NCBI RefSeq assembly: GCF_017347585.1 | Contig: NZ_AP024480.1 | Coordinates: forward strand, 2,519,501-2,583,500 | Direction of reading: 5' to 3' | Source: Caldicellulosiruptor diazotrophicus | Lineage (GTDB): Bacteria; Bacillota; Thermoanaerobacteria; Caldicellulosiruptorales; Caldicellulosiruptoraceae | Length of the DNA stretch: 64,000 nucleotides | Part shown: piece after piece, positions 41,568 to 51,303 of the stretch | Layout of the letters: each line of letters opens with the position of its first letter | How positions within the stretch are numbered: the stretch's first letter is position 1 | Position numbers and translations under genes: made by a program | Notes under the pieces: generated by a model | Databases searched by the model: none | What the model was told of the DNA's origin: nothing | What the model saw: only the letters and a program-made list of their open reading frames with translations

Positions 41568-41963
41568 TTAAGCACAAGAAAAATGTATTTCAATTCTACC
41601 ATCATTTTTAACCTCAAGCCTATTTATAACTACTCCATTTACATTAAAATTTAAAACCTTTTGAAAATCTATTTCAAGTCTGTCTTTAAGAAGTTTAATA
41701 CCCTCAACCTTTTCATCTTTTAGTCTTCCAAGCAAAAAACCATATATAATGAGGCTTTTAGTTGAATCAAACAATATTAATAATTTGTTATGGTCAGATT
41801 CTACAGTAAACTTTAAAGACATATGTGGCAAAAATGCTGCAGGTTTTACTTTTACTGTAACCTCATTTTTTTCTATTTCAACATTTGTAACAATATCAGG
41901 CATATTAATGTTTTTAAGAAGAATATTTACAAGTTCTTTTACTTCAATTGAAACAAACCCCAC
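41568..41963 (-). CDS. Hypothetical protein, 131 residues
   Basis: Unrecognised protein of mostly beta pattern: alternating hydrophobic strands TNVEIEKNEVTVKVKP, MSLKFTVES and RLEVKNDGRIEIHFSCA. The GTG start follows AGAGGGG by ten nt. No membrane segment or motif. It faces spoVS and stands alone. Confidence 0.7.
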   Translation of the reverse strand: MGFVSIEVKELVNILLKNINMPDIVTNVEIEKNEVTVKVKPAAFLPHMSLKFTVESDHNKLLILFDSTKSLIIYGFLLGRLKDEKVEGIKLLKDRLEIDFQKVLNFNVNGVVINRLEVKNDGRIEIHFSCA

Positions 41964-42090
41964 TTTGAATATTCCCCTCTTTCTAAAAAAGCTTTTGTAA
42001 TCTGTTTTAAAGAAAAGATTTCACATAAATTTTATATACCCAAAATGAGTGTTTGTTAATGTCAAATTTTTTGCGAAAATTAATATGTTA

Positions 42091-42118
42091 AAAAAAATAT
42101 GCTGCCTTTTTGGCAGCC
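42091..42118 (-). terminator. Terminator of the GGDEF-EAL gene
   Basis: On the minus strand GGCTGCC and GGCAGC form a short GC-rich hairpin with an A-rich loop, followed by eight T. It lies 14-40 nt past the stop. Confidence 0.85.
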
Positions 42119-42131
42119 TCTGTAATCCTTT

Positions 42132-45100
42132 TTAAACAGTTATTTTTCTTTCTATCAAAAGCTTTTCAATCTCTGTTTTAGGCACAGGCTTTGAAAACAA
42201 ATACCCTTGCGCAAAATCACATCCTATTTCTTTTAATATCTCAAGCTCTCTTTTAGTCTCAACACCCTCTGCTACAACTTTTAAATCAAGTCTATGAGCC
42301 ATCAATATTATTCCCTCAACAATCGCTCTGCTCTCCTTTGAAAATTCTATCTCTGAAATAAAACTTCTGTCTATTTTAACTCCTCCAATTGGAAGCTTTT
42401 TTAAATAAATCAAAGATGAATAACCTGTCCCAAAGTCGTCTATCATAAATTTTATCCCCAGCTGGCAAAGAAAACTTAAAATCTTGAGAGATACATCAAA
42501 ATTTTCAACAGCACCTGTTTCTGTTATTTCAAATGAAATCTTTTTGGGATCTACTTCATACTTTTCAATAAGCTTTTGAATCATATTTTCAAAAAACTTT
42601 GTTTTGAATTGTCGTGCTGAAAGATTTATTGCCATGTGTAAATAGTTAATTCCCTTGTTTTCCCACTCTTTTAGGTCTGAAAAGGCCTTTTCTATGACCA
42701 TCTCACCAATCTTTACAATAAGCCCACTTTCTTCTGCAACAGGGATAAATTCAAGAGGTGGAATAATACCCTTTCCTGTCAAATGCCATCTTAAAAGAGC
42801 TTCAACAGAATGAATCTCCATATCCGTTAAATTTATAACTGGCTGGTAATAAAGCTCAAACTGGTCAGCATCAATTGCTTTTTTGAGACTTTTTTCAATT
42901 TCAATCTTTTTAAGATTTTTCATAAGCATCAAAGGCATGAAAATCTGGAAATCGTTTTTGCCATTTTCTTTTGCCGAAGATAGTGCTATGTCAACATTTC
43001 TGAAAATTTCTTTGACGTTTCTGCCATCATCAGGGTAAAATGATACACCTATTGAAGCCGATGTAAAGATATACCCTTCTATTTTTTCTATGTAAATTTC
43101 ACTTTCAAAGATGGCAAGAATCTTGGTGGTAATATCAATGACCTGTTCTTTTTTGATAAGTCCATGCAAAATTACCGCAAATTCGTCACCACCAACCCTC
43201 GCAAAAAAGGTATCAAGACTTATGCTATTGAGATATTCTAAAACTTTCTTGCTCACAGCTATTAAGTATTCGTCTCCAGCTTCATGCCCGTATAAGTCAT
43301 TTATGTCCTTAAAATTGTCAATGTCTATAAGCAAAACAGCACCTTGAATTCTTCCATCTTCAGCTTTTTTAATCAAATTTTCCAATTTTACCTCAAATAA
43401 TTTCCTATTTGGCAGATTTGTCAGAGCATCGTAATATGCAATGTGCTCTAATTTATCTTCATACTCTTTTTTTGCTGTCCAGTCTATGTTTACTGCAATA
43501 ATTTTCTCAGGCTTGCCATCTGCACTGTATAAAATCTGAACATGAGAAGAAATCCAGCGCCAGTTCCCGTTTTTATCCTTTATGCGTGATTCAAATTCTA
43601 CCTTTTCTTCATGAAGAAGTATAGCATCCTGTAATTTTTTAAATACAATACTTCTGTCATCTTCATGGAAAAACTCAAGCCATGCTAAAAAATCATTTTT
43701 AGCTTTTATAGCATCAATGTCAAAAATGTCTTTAAGTTTTCCATAAAATTCAATATTCTTTTCATCAAAATCTATTTCCCAGATGCAGTCAGAGACATTT
43801 TCTACCAAAAACTTGTATTTTTCTTTCTCTTCATGTAGCATCTCTGATTGTTTGTTTAAAATCTCTAAGGTATTTATAAGCTTCTGGTTGGTCTGTTCAA
43901 TTTCTTCATAGCTTTCTTCTAAAAGCTGCTGTGTCCTTTTTATTTGTGTTATGTCAAGTCCTGTTGATATTATCAAATGTTCATTTAAGTATGGGCTTTC
44001 GATAAGAGTGTTGTTCCACAAAATCCATTTTATATCTCCATTTTTTGTTATAATTTCATTTTCATGATTATTCAAAGCCTTCTTTTCAGCTATTTCTTTA
44101 AAAAGATTTTCTATGTACTCGCGCCTGTGAGATGGGATAAAAATATCAGTCCATTTTTTACCCACAACCTCTTCACTTTTATATCCAGTAATCTGTTCAG
44201 CAAACCTGTTAAAATATATTATCTCGCCCTTTAGGTTGAGAGTCAAAACAATTGCATTTGCATTTTCTGCTAAAAGCTGAGCATACTTTTCATATGCCTG
44301 TTTGCCGTGTTCAAGTCTTCTGTTTATTCTTGTCATTACAAATATTGCCATTGATGCAGCAAACATTATCACAAGTAAAAGATACAAAGCTGTTAGTAAT
44401 ATTTGCTTGTTTTTTCTTTCATAGTATTCAGGTGAATATGTGGAAAAATAATTATAATATAGCTCATCAAATATGCCCTTGTTTATAAGATAATCTAATC
44501 TCTGGTCGATATATGAAACAAGTTCTGGTCTTTTTTTACTCACTGCAAACGCACTTTTAACAGTAAAGATATTTTTGATTTTGAGCTGAGTTTTGTCATT
44601 CAAATTGTTTTTGATGAGAAAGTAATTTGCTATTTCTTGCGACATTAAAGCCGCATCAATCTTTTTGTTAACTAATGCTAAAATCAACTCTTCAATTGTG
44701 GGGTAGGTATAATACTTTTTTATCCCCAGTTTCTCTTTTAAAAATGTTTCTGTATAATCTGATTTTAATACCCCTACCTTATATCTCTCAAGGTTTTTAA
44801 GCGATACATCTTTCAAAAATCCTCTTGGCGTATATAATCCAACATGTCGGGTAAATATTGGTTTTGAAAAATAAACATATTTTTTTCTCTCCTCAACTAT
44901 AGCAACAGGAACTGTGACATCAATTTCCCCTTCAATAAGTTTTTTGTAAACCTGACTCCACGTATCACTCGAAAGCTCAATTTTGAACTTGTCAGGTTCG
45001 AATACAAGGTTTACAAGGTCAATAGCAAACCCATAAACGCGACCACCTGCTGTATACGAAAATGGTGGATAATTTTTATCAACTTCAAATTTAATAGAAG

Positions 45101-45182
45101 GATGACTAGCATTCGCTGAGGATTGAAAAAATATTATCAATATAATTGTAAATATTGTTAAGACTACTCTATTTTTTACCAT
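42132..45182 (-). CDS. Solute-binding, PAS, GGDEF and EAL sensor protein (c-di-GMP turnover)
   Basis: The 1016-residue protein has, in order: a signal peptide (1-25), an SBP_bac_3 periplasmic amino-acid-binding-like domain (about 30-248), a membrane helix (262-284), PAS (300-415), a coiled coil (415-455), a second PAS with PAC (455-575), GGDEF (580-750; GGDEF at 664-668) and EAL (755-1010; EALLRW at 794-799). Both enzyme signatures are intact; an RxxD inhibitory site before GGDEF is not seen. It likely senses an extracellular small molecule and makes or degrades cyclic di-GMP. It stands alone with its own terminator. Confidence 0.95.
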   Translation of the reverse strand: MVKNRVVLTIFTIILIIFFQSSANASHPSIKFEVDKNYPPFSYTAGGRVYGFAIDLVNLVFEPDKFKIELSSDTWSQVYKKLIEGEIDVTVPVAIVEERKKYVYFSKPIFTRHVGLYTPRGFLKDVSLKNLERYKVGVLKSDYTETFLKEKLGIKKYYTYPTIEELILALVNKKIDAALMSQEIANYFLIKNNLNDKTQLKIKNIFTVKSAFAVSKKRPELVSYIDQRLDYLINKGIFDELYYNYFSTYSPEYYERKNKQILLTALYLLLVIMFAASMAIFVMTRINRRLEHGKQAYEKYAQLLAENANAIVLTLNLKGEIIYFNRFAEQITGYKSEEVVGKKWTDIFIPSHRREYIENLFKEIAEKKALNNHENEIITKNGDIKWILWNNTLIESPYLNEHLIISTGLDITQIKRTQQLLEESYEEIEQTNQKLINTLEILNKQSEMLHEEKEKYKFLVENVSDCIWEIDFDEKNIEFYGKLKDIFDIDAIKAKNDFLAWLEFFHEDDRSIVFKKLQDAILLHEEKVEFESRIKDKNGNWRWISSHVQILYSADGKPEKIIAVNIDWTAKKEYEDKLEHIAYYDALTNLPNRKLFEVKLENLIKKAEDGRIQGAVLLIDIDNFKDINDLYGHEAGDEYLIAVSKKVLEYLNSISLDTFFARVGGDEFAVILHGLIKKEQVIDITTKILAIFESEIYIEKIEGYIFTSASIGVSFYPDDGRNVKEIFRNVDIALSSAKENGKNDFQIFMPLMLMKNLKKIEIEKSLKKAIDADQFELYYQPVINLTDMEIHSVEALLRWHLTGKGIIPPLEFIPVAEESGLIVKIGEMVIEKAFSDLKEWENKGINYLHMAINLSARQFKTKFFENMIQKLIEKYEVDPKKISFEITETGAVENFDVSLKILSFLCQLGIKFMIDDFGTGYSSLIYLKKLPIGGVKIDRSFISEIEFSKESRAIVEGIILMAHRLDLKVVAEGVETKRELEILKEIGCDFAQGYLFSKPVPKTEIEKLLIERKITV

Positions 45183-45255
45183 AATTGTTACGCCCTTTTT
45201 AACATAAAAATATAACTATAATTCTAACAAAATATATACCCATTTTAAAGTAAAT

Positions 45256-46263
45256 TTAAACCATATAATTGTTGCAGTATGTCTTTAGAGCTTTTTTTAC
45301 TCTTGAAATTATATTTTCTCTGATATGCTGAGGTTGTGTTACAACAACATTTTTACCCAAATACAATATTCTTGAGATTATCTCTGCTTCTTCAAAGTCA
45401 TAGTAATAAATTCTTATCTCATGTCTATTTTTTTCTTTCAAATATCGCGCACTTTTTTCAAAAGAAGAAAACACACAAAAAGCCTTTTCTAATGCATTTC
45501 TTGTATTTATCACTTCAATTACTATTGGCTGCTTTGATTTTGCATTTTTTAGATAAATTTCATACTCTTTAAAAACTTGTTCCCTGTTAAAACTTCCTTC
45601 TTTAATTTCTATTCTCTCAATATTTTGAATAATACATTTAGCAAATGCTTTATGTTCAAGAGAATAAAAAATGATATAGAACATGTCATCTTTAAGAGAA
45701 TATTGAATCTTCACAGGGATACCAACAATATCTCTAAAAATTTGTCCATTTCGCGTTTTGTATGTATATTGTACAATCTTTTTTTCAATTATACTCTTTA
45801 ACAGCATTCTAAATTTTGGGGCTAAGATTTTTATATCTTCTCTTCCCAAAATCTTTGAATAGTTCTTCGGAACTATCAAATTAATATCAATTGACGGAAT
45901 ACCAAAAATATTTAGCTTTTTTATTTTATCAATGGTGTTCTCACCTAAAAAAAGTTCTGCATACCTGCTTGACATAATTAGTTTTAACCACATTATTTCT
46001 ATGTTAGTAATATACGGCTCAATCTTTGTATTTATTCTAAGTCTGTAAGTTTTGTCTCCATAAGGTTTTAGAATATAAATATTTTTCTGATATGAATCAT
46101 TTCTAGCAAACACCCTGTTTTCAATTACTGGAAAATTACAATTGTATTTTGTTAAAATATCATAAATCTCTTTGCGTGATATCATACTGTTTTTGTAAGA
46201 TTTGTTTATAATATCTTCTAATGCCTTGTAAAACGTGCTTTTTGGTTCAATAAATATCTCCAT
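45256..46263 (-). CDS. WYL-domain protein (second of a pair)
   Basis: This 335-residue protein has a WYL-like core (IEKKIVQYTYKTRNGQ, then DMFYIIFYSLEHKAF) and a C-terminal extension (GKNVVVTQPQHIRENIISRVKKAL) typical of WYL/WCX regulators. The N-terminal part is probably helical rather than a standard HTH. It overlaps its partner gene by 17 nt, so they are coupled. WYL proteins often bind nucleotides or ssDNA and regulate defence or repair genes; the target here is unknown. Confidence 0.75.
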   Translation of the reverse strand: MEIFIEPKSTFYKALEDIINKSYKNSMISRKEIYDILTKYNCNFPVIENRVFARNDSYQKNIYILKPYGDKTYRLRINTKIEPYITNIEIMWLKLIMSSRYAELFLGENTIDKIKKLNIFGIPSIDINLIVPKNYSKILGREDIKILAPKFRMLLKSIIEKKIVQYTYKTRNGQIFRDIVGIPVKIQYSLKDDMFYIIFYSLEHKAFAKCIIQNIERIEIKEGSFNREQVFKEYEIYLKNAKSKQPIVIEVINTRNALEKAFCVFSSFEKSARYLKEKNRHEIRIYYYDFEEAEIISRILYLGKNVVVTQPQHIRENIISRVKKALKTYCNNYMV

Positions 46264-47560
46264 AGTTTTTCAAGATCTCCTTCCATTCGTTTATCATTTC
46301 TGTTTTCAGCTTGATCCCAGCTTCTGTATCATCCAGCACAACTGATCTTTCACCAAAACTTCTCAGCCATCCTTTGAACTCTTTTATATTGCTAATCTCA
46401 TACTCTACTTCAAATGATTCATCACCAATTTTGGTTATTTTCGCGTTTTTGAGCTCTCTTTTCACTCTTGCGAGCACAAAATTGTATTGCGACTCTGCTG
46501 GACATTTAAACATAATCCTAATCTTTTTTAATTTTTTTCTTCTGCATGGAACAGATACAAAAAAACATTTTTCAATTTTTTTTGCCAAATGCATAATCTT
46601 TTGCGGGTCAAAACTATCATGTAAAATCTCTATCTTTTCTATACGCCAAACCGGCAAAGCTGATAAATCATCTTCTTTTAATACCATAAAATACCATCTG
46701 CCAAGTTTCACATCATACACTATTCTTACAGGTGTACATATAAATTCTGTTATTTGCCTTTTTTGACGGGGATAATACCAAACCCTTATATTTTTATTAT
46801 TTGATGCTGCCACCAAAAATTTCCATACAAGTTCCTCTTCAAGGATATAGTGATGCGGAATGTATGTAAACCAAAACAGTTCATCTACTTCTTTCAAAAA
46901 CTCATCTTGCCCAAGTTCTAAAAGGTATTTCTCCAGACTTTCTTTGAGATACCACCCCGGAACGTTAGGAACATTCGTGTTTATAAAAAACAAAATAGAT
47001 ATGTAAATATCTTTTATTTCCTCTATTGAAAATTCCTCAAAAACATCCTTTGCCTGTGAGCACAGCATATACATCTTTTCATCTTTTAGATACCTAACAA
47101 TACCTAAGTTTTGAAGTTGTTTTAAAACTCTCTTAAGGCTTGATTCTAAATCGGTATCAGCAACATCTTGTTCAAGCACCTGTGATATTTTATCTAACAT
47201 CTGGGTCATAGTTGCTTTTTTGTTCTCTGATGAACTTAATATCTGTAATATCAGAAAAAACAATGTTGTTTGTAATGCAGTTGAAGTTTTTGAAAAATAT
47301 ATGTTTATAAGAGGATTCTCAACATCCCTGAAGAAGTTTTCCACAATACGTGGCAAGGATTTTTTCCCTTCTTTTTCTGCTGAAAAATACTGGTCTTCTC
47401 CCAAAAATACTCTCATTCTTCGAAGTTCATCGTCAAACGTCCTTTTTGAAATGTTAAAGTTCTCAGCATCCTCTCTTGAATAGCAGCCATACAGATATAC
47501 AATCCTTGTAAAATTTCTTAGTTTGTTAAAATCATTTACAAACGGATTGAATCCCGGCAT
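46247..47560 (-). CDS. WYL-domain transcriptional regulator (first of a pair)
   Basis: The 437-residue protein carries an N-terminal helical DNA-binding-like region (YSREDAENFNISKRTFDDELRRMR), a middle helical part, then a WYL-type domain (VWYYPRQKRQITEFICTPVRIVY, GRWYFMVL) and a WCX-like C-terminus (FEVEYEISNIKEFKGWLRSFG). It is paired with a second WYL gene in an operon of two. Such pairs may form hetero-oligomers. No obvious target gene lies next to it. Confidence 0.8.
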   Translation of the reverse strand: MPGFNPFVNDFNKLRNFTRIVYLYGCYSREDAENFNISKRTFDDELRRMRVFLGEDQYFSAEKEGKKSLPRIVENFFRDVENPLINIYFSKTSTALQTTLFFLILQILSSSENKKATMTQMLDKISQVLEQDVADTDLESSLKRVLKQLQNLGIVRYLKDEKMYMLCSQAKDVFEEFSIEEIKDIYISILFFINTNVPNVPGWYLKESLEKYLLELGQDEFLKEVDELFWFTYIPHHYILEEELVWKFLVAASNNKNIRVWYYPRQKRQITEFICTPVRIVYDVKLGRWYFMVLKEDDLSALPVWRIEKIEILHDSFDPQKIMHLAKKIEKCFFVSVPCRRKKLKKIRIMFKCPAESQYNFVLARVKRELKNAKITKIGDESFEVEYEISNIKEFKGWLRSFGERSVVLDDTEAGIKLKTEMINEWKEILKNYGDIY

Positions 47561-47641
47561 TCATTTACACCTTCTTATAACCTTGTAATTGGAAATAATA
47601 AAAAATCTGCAACAATATAATTATATTATATAACATAAAAA

Positions 47642-47663
47642 AAGGGCAGCACAGTCTGCCCTT
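47642..47663 (-). terminator. Terminator of the small membrane gene
   Basis: AAGGGCAG (47642-47649) pairs with CTGCCCTT (47656-47663). On the minus strand it is followed by seven T. Confidence 0.85.
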
Positions 47664-47691
47664 CTTATACTTTTCATCTGAAATCCACTTT

Positions 47692-47919
47692 TTATATGAT
47701 AAAAACTGTAAAAAGCGTTAACATATATCCAACTAAAAGTTGAAATAATAGTATATAATCTTTACATAGCCTAAGGATAGTATACCAATACCCTGATTTA
47801 AATAGATTTAGAAAAATCTCATTGCTTATACACAGACTAAAATAAAATATGATATTCACTGCTATAAACATCAAAATTAATACTGAAAGCCTTCTTAATA
47901 TGATTGTTGCCTTTTTCAT
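47692..47919 (-). CDS. Small membrane protein, 75 residues
   Basis: This hydrophobic protein has two predicted membrane helices (LSVLILMFIAVNIIFYFSL and ILLFQLLVGYMLTLFTVFII) and a basic N-terminus (KKATIILRR). GGAGG lies upstream of the ATG, and a good terminator follows. No family recognised. It is 47 nt after the MCP gene and may be co-transcribed with it. Confidence 0.6.
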   Translation of the reverse strand: MKKATIILRRLSVLILMFIAVNIIFYFSLCISNEIFLNLFKSGYWYTILRLCKDYILLFQLLVGYMLTLFTVFII

Positions 47920-47966
47920 CTCAATATTCCTCCTTTTATTTCTCTTTATGCTAAATCTTATTAATA

Positions 47967-49976
47967 CTATAAATTTTCGTTAGAACCCATTGAAATTGAG
48001 GCAAGTTTTACTATGCCTTCATGTACATCTGAAAACTGGTCAATAAGGTTGTCGACAGCTTTCTTTTGATTTTGAAAAATGTCTCTTATGGATACAAGTG
48101 TTTTAAAATACTGCGAAACAGCCTGCGTTTGATTCTTTAAAACATTGTTTATGGTAAAAATCTTTTCTTGTTGGCTTGCAACCTTATCTATAATATTTTC
48201 TATTTTTGTTTTTATCTGCTGATTTGTCATTTCTATTTTTGACAAAGATTCTGATGAACGTTTTGCCATATCAGCACCCTCCTTTACAATCGAAAGCGCG
48301 TTTTCAAGTTTTTGTCCTGTTTTTTCAAACGCTGAAAGTCCTGTCTCGATACTTTCAACAGAATTCTTAGCAAGCTGGTTTGCTGACTGTGATAACCTTG
48401 AAATCTCTGTTGCTATTACTTCAAATGTTGGAATATTTCTCTTTGCTGCTTCAATTGATGCATTGAGTGCGATTATCTTTATTCTCTCTGCAAGACTTGA
48501 AACACTTTGCGACATTCTTGCAATACTCTTAAAGTCATCTATTGCTTTTTTCAAGTCGGTTGCTACCTCGATTATTGCTGAATTTGCAGTGTACATGTGA
48601 TTAATTAGCATTTTTATAGACTCCTGTTCTTTTGATGTTGTTGCATAAACCATTGAAATCTCATTTTGTATCATTTTGAATATATCAAACATCTTTTGAA
48701 TCTGGCTTTCCAGTTCACAAACCATCTGTGTTGTTTGCTCGAAAACCATTTTTTGACTCTCTGCCAACGTTATAATCTCTTTTATCTGTTCGCTTGTTAT
48801 TTTACTTGTCTTTGCTGCCTCAGATGCAATTTTGTTTAGTCTGTCTATGTACTGCTGAGTTGTGTTTAGCGTCTGTTCAATATTTGTGGCATAAGTATGA
48901 ACATTTTTAACCATACGCGAAAATTCCTGTGTTAAAAGTGCTATCTCGTCATTTGCATCTCTATCTACTTTTATCTGTATGTCAAAACTTCCTGATGCTA
49001 TCTTCTTTGCACTTTCTGCAAGTTTAATAATTGGTCTTGTTATTCTATTTGATACAAATAAACTTACTGTTATAACTAGGATAAGTGTTGCAACTAAAAG
49101 AACAATAGAAAATCTTAAAGACGTCTTTATAAAAGATGACGCTATTGCATTTGTACTAAATAACGCTAAAACTCCAGCTACATCCATCTTTTCAGTTTTT
49201 CTGATTGGAATAAGAATATAGCGATAGTTACCCTTTTGTGTATTTGCGGCAATGTATTCATATTGTCCCGAAAATACTAATTTTAGGTTGTTATTGTCTA
49301 TCAGCCTCCCGGTTGTAGAAGATGAAATTGTTTTGCCTGAATCTTTTGGAAATATTGCAATATCCATTTTAGTAAGTTGTGTAAGATTTTCAACAAATTT
49401 TTTGTCAAGTTTATACCCAACAATAATTGTGCCTATTACCTGCATGTTGTTTGCAGACATTTTACTTACTATGTCTGACACTGATTTTATATAAACTGTA
49501 CCATTTTCACACTGAACAGATGTATATTTAAGTCGTGCAAGACCGCATTTGACCAAATAATCATCTTTCATGTCATCCCCAAATTTTGAAAGAATATCGC
49601 TTCGCCCTATCAAAATGCCTTTATTGTCTGTTACAACAATCTGGTGTATAGACAGTTCACTTGCAAGAGGTGAAATTATCTGGACAACCTTGAGATGTTC
49701 TTTTTTAGCAACTGCTTCTCTGAGCTGTGGATTATTTGATATAAGAATGCTATAGTCAAGGGATAGCTTGCAAAGCCTTTCTATCTCTTGTAACGCAACA
49801 TTTTTTGCACTTTCTAATCTTGACTTTATTTCTTTTTCGGCATCATTCTGAATAAGTCTTATTGAGAATATTAGAAATATTGCAATTGGTATAAACGATA
49901 TTACGACAAACCAAAACATGATGCGTGACTTTAATGATCCTGATATTATTTTTGTTACCTCTTTTAATGCATTCAT
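47967..49976 (-). CDS. Methyl-accepting chemotaxis protein
   Basis: This 669-residue transducer has a first membrane helix (about 20-40), a Cache-like extracellular sensor domain (to about 285), a second helix (290-312), a HAMP domain with RITRPIIKLAESAKKIASGSF, and a cytoplasmic helical signalling domain ending after SMGSNENL. The hairpin tip is the divergent IKIIALNASIEAAKRN. ATG 49976 is chosen, with AAGGGAG upstream. Ligand unknown. No CheA or CheW gene is nearby. Confidence 0.9.
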   Translation of the reverse strand: MNALKEVTKIISGSLKSRIMFWFVVISFIPIAIFLIFSIRLIQNDAEKEIKSRLESAKNVALQEIERLCKLSLDYSILISNNPQLREAVAKKEHLKVVQIISPLASELSIHQIVVTDNKGILIGRSDILSKFGDDMKDDYLVKCGLARLKYTSVQCENGTVYIKSVSDIVSKMSANNMQVIGTIIVGYKLDKKFVENLTQLTKMDIAIFPKDSGKTISSSTTGRLIDNNNLKLVFSGQYEYIAANTQKGNYRYILIPIRKTEKMDVAGVLALFSTNAIASSFIKTSLRFSIVLLVATLILVITVSLFVSNRITRPIIKLAESAKKIASGSFDIQIKVDRDANDEIALLTQEFSRMVKNVHTYATNIEQTLNTTQQYIDRLNKIASEAAKTSKITSEQIKEIITLAESQKMVFEQTTQMVCELESQIQKMFDIFKMIQNEISMVYATTSKEQESIKMLINHMYTANSAIIEVATDLKKAIDDFKSIARMSQSVSSLAERIKIIALNASIEAAKRNIPTFEVIATEISRLSQSANQLAKNSVESIETGLSAFEKTGQKLENALSIVKEGADMAKRSSESLSKIEMTNQQIKTKIENIIDKVASQQEKIFTINNVLKNQTQAVSQYFKTLVSIRDIFQNQKKAVDNLIDQFSDVHEGIVKLASISMGSNENL

Positions 49977-50146
49977 CTTTTGTCTCAACTCCCTTTTCGC
50001 TTTTTCAGTATGAATTTTACTTCTTTTTTGTTAAAAAGAAGTTTTAGATATGTTAAATTATTGTTAAAAATAATTATTATGTATGTTTCATTATATGTGG
50101 TATTATTAAATTACAGTAAATTTATCAGCTGGGTGATTCTACAGAA

Positions 50147-51151
50147 ATGTTTATTAAAAAATGCTTTTTGTTTTACCACTGTTTAATATCTTTAATAACA
50201 ATCTTTATTGTTAGTATTACTGTAGGGCTTACTGACTATGGTTTCGTTTTTGCTGAAAATCCTAAAAATAGAAATGTATATATGTTCTGCCCTAAATCAT
50301 ATTTTGACAAGGTCTACTTTGATATGGATGTGCAAACATTCAAAAGTCCTTTTGATTTTCCTTTTATTGTGTCAGGAAATCCTGCTGACTTTTTTATTGC
50401 AGGGTTTAAAAATGATAAGCTTGTTTTTTATTATACAAACTCGAAATTCTTTTCTGGACTAAGCAATATAAAGATTGGGTCGAATGTTGATGCTGTAAAA
50501 AAATCAAAGCTTTCTTTTATAGATAAGTTTGTAATAATCAGAAAAAACTCAACTTATACTTATTTTGATAGCAATTTAAAAGTCAATTACGACGTAGCCG
50601 CTGTAAAAAACTCGTACTATGTTTTTCTGTTTTTCGACAGGATTGCAAAGCCAAATAACGTTTGTGGAATTTTTATGGTAGAAAAAACTATTTGGGATGA
50701 ATTTTTAATAAATGAACATCCTATTTCTTCGAAAAAAGATATATTACCAAGTATTCTTACATCTTTTGAAAAAATAAACTTTTTTCATTTGAATTCAATT
50801 AGATTTTTCCTCCATAAGCCATATTTAAGTTTTTCTGATAATATTTCTGAACTTGCGAAAATACATTCGCAAAACATGGCAAAATATAATTATTTTTCTC
50901 ACACAGATAATTTTGATAAAACTCCTTCGGACAGATTCAAAGATGCCCATATTCTATATAGAAAACTTGGTGAGAATATTGCCATGGGGACAAAACTTTT
51001 ACCTTTTTTTGCTAACCATATGCTCTTGAATTCAAAAGGTCATAGGCAAAATATTGAAGAAAGTTTTGAAGTAGCTGGTACTGGATGTGCCATTGACCCA
51101 AACTATGAAAATGTGTACTATACACAGGATTTTGCCATTCTTGTGAAATAA
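50147..51151 (+). CDS. Secreted CAP-domain (SCP/PR-1-like) protein
   Basis: The 334-residue protein has an N-terminal signal/anchor helix (CLISLITIFIVSITVGL). A region of about 180 residues follows, resembling the CAP-associated N-terminal domain (VYMFCPKSYFDKVYFDMD). The C-terminal CAP domain reads LAKIHSQNMAKYNYFSHT, RKLGENIAMG, MLLNSKGHRQNI and YYTQDFAILV. The His residues of HSQNM and GHRQN are present. Bacterial CAP proteins are secreted and often linked to sporulation or the envelope. Role unknown. Confidence 0.88.
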   Translation: MFIKKCFLFYHCLISLITIFIVSITVGLTDYGFVFAENPKNRNVYMFCPKSYFDKVYFDMDVQTFKSPFDFPFIVSGNPADFFIAGFKNDKLVFYYTNSKFFSGLSNIKIGSNVDAVKKSKLSFIDKFVIIRKNSTYTYFDSNLKVNYDVAAVKNSYYVFLFFDRIAKPNNVCGIFMVEKTIWDEFLINEHPISSKKDILPSILTSFEKINFFHLNSIRFFLHKPYLSFSDNISELAKIHSQNMAKYNYFSHTDNFDKTPSDRFKDAHILYRKLGENIAMGTKLLPFFANHMLLNSKGHRQNIEESFEVAGTGCAIDPNYENVYYTQDFAILVK

Positions 51152-51235
51152 GAGGCATATTGGCCTATAATTAGCAATTCATCTTTATATTGTAGAATAT
51201 GAAGTCTTCTTACTTAATTTTTTGATAAAAAATTC

Positions 51236-51276
51236 AAAGGGGATGTCTTAACGCAGTAATCAGATATCCCCTTTTA
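51236..51276. terminator. Bidirectional terminator between the CAP gene and fumarase alpha
   Basis: AAAGGGGATGTCT pairs with AGATATCCCCTTTT, a long stem with one mismatch, and A/T runs on both sides. Genes converge on it. Confidence 0.8.
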
Positions 51277-51303
51277 AAACGGTTTGATTTGGTTATTTCT
51301 AAA

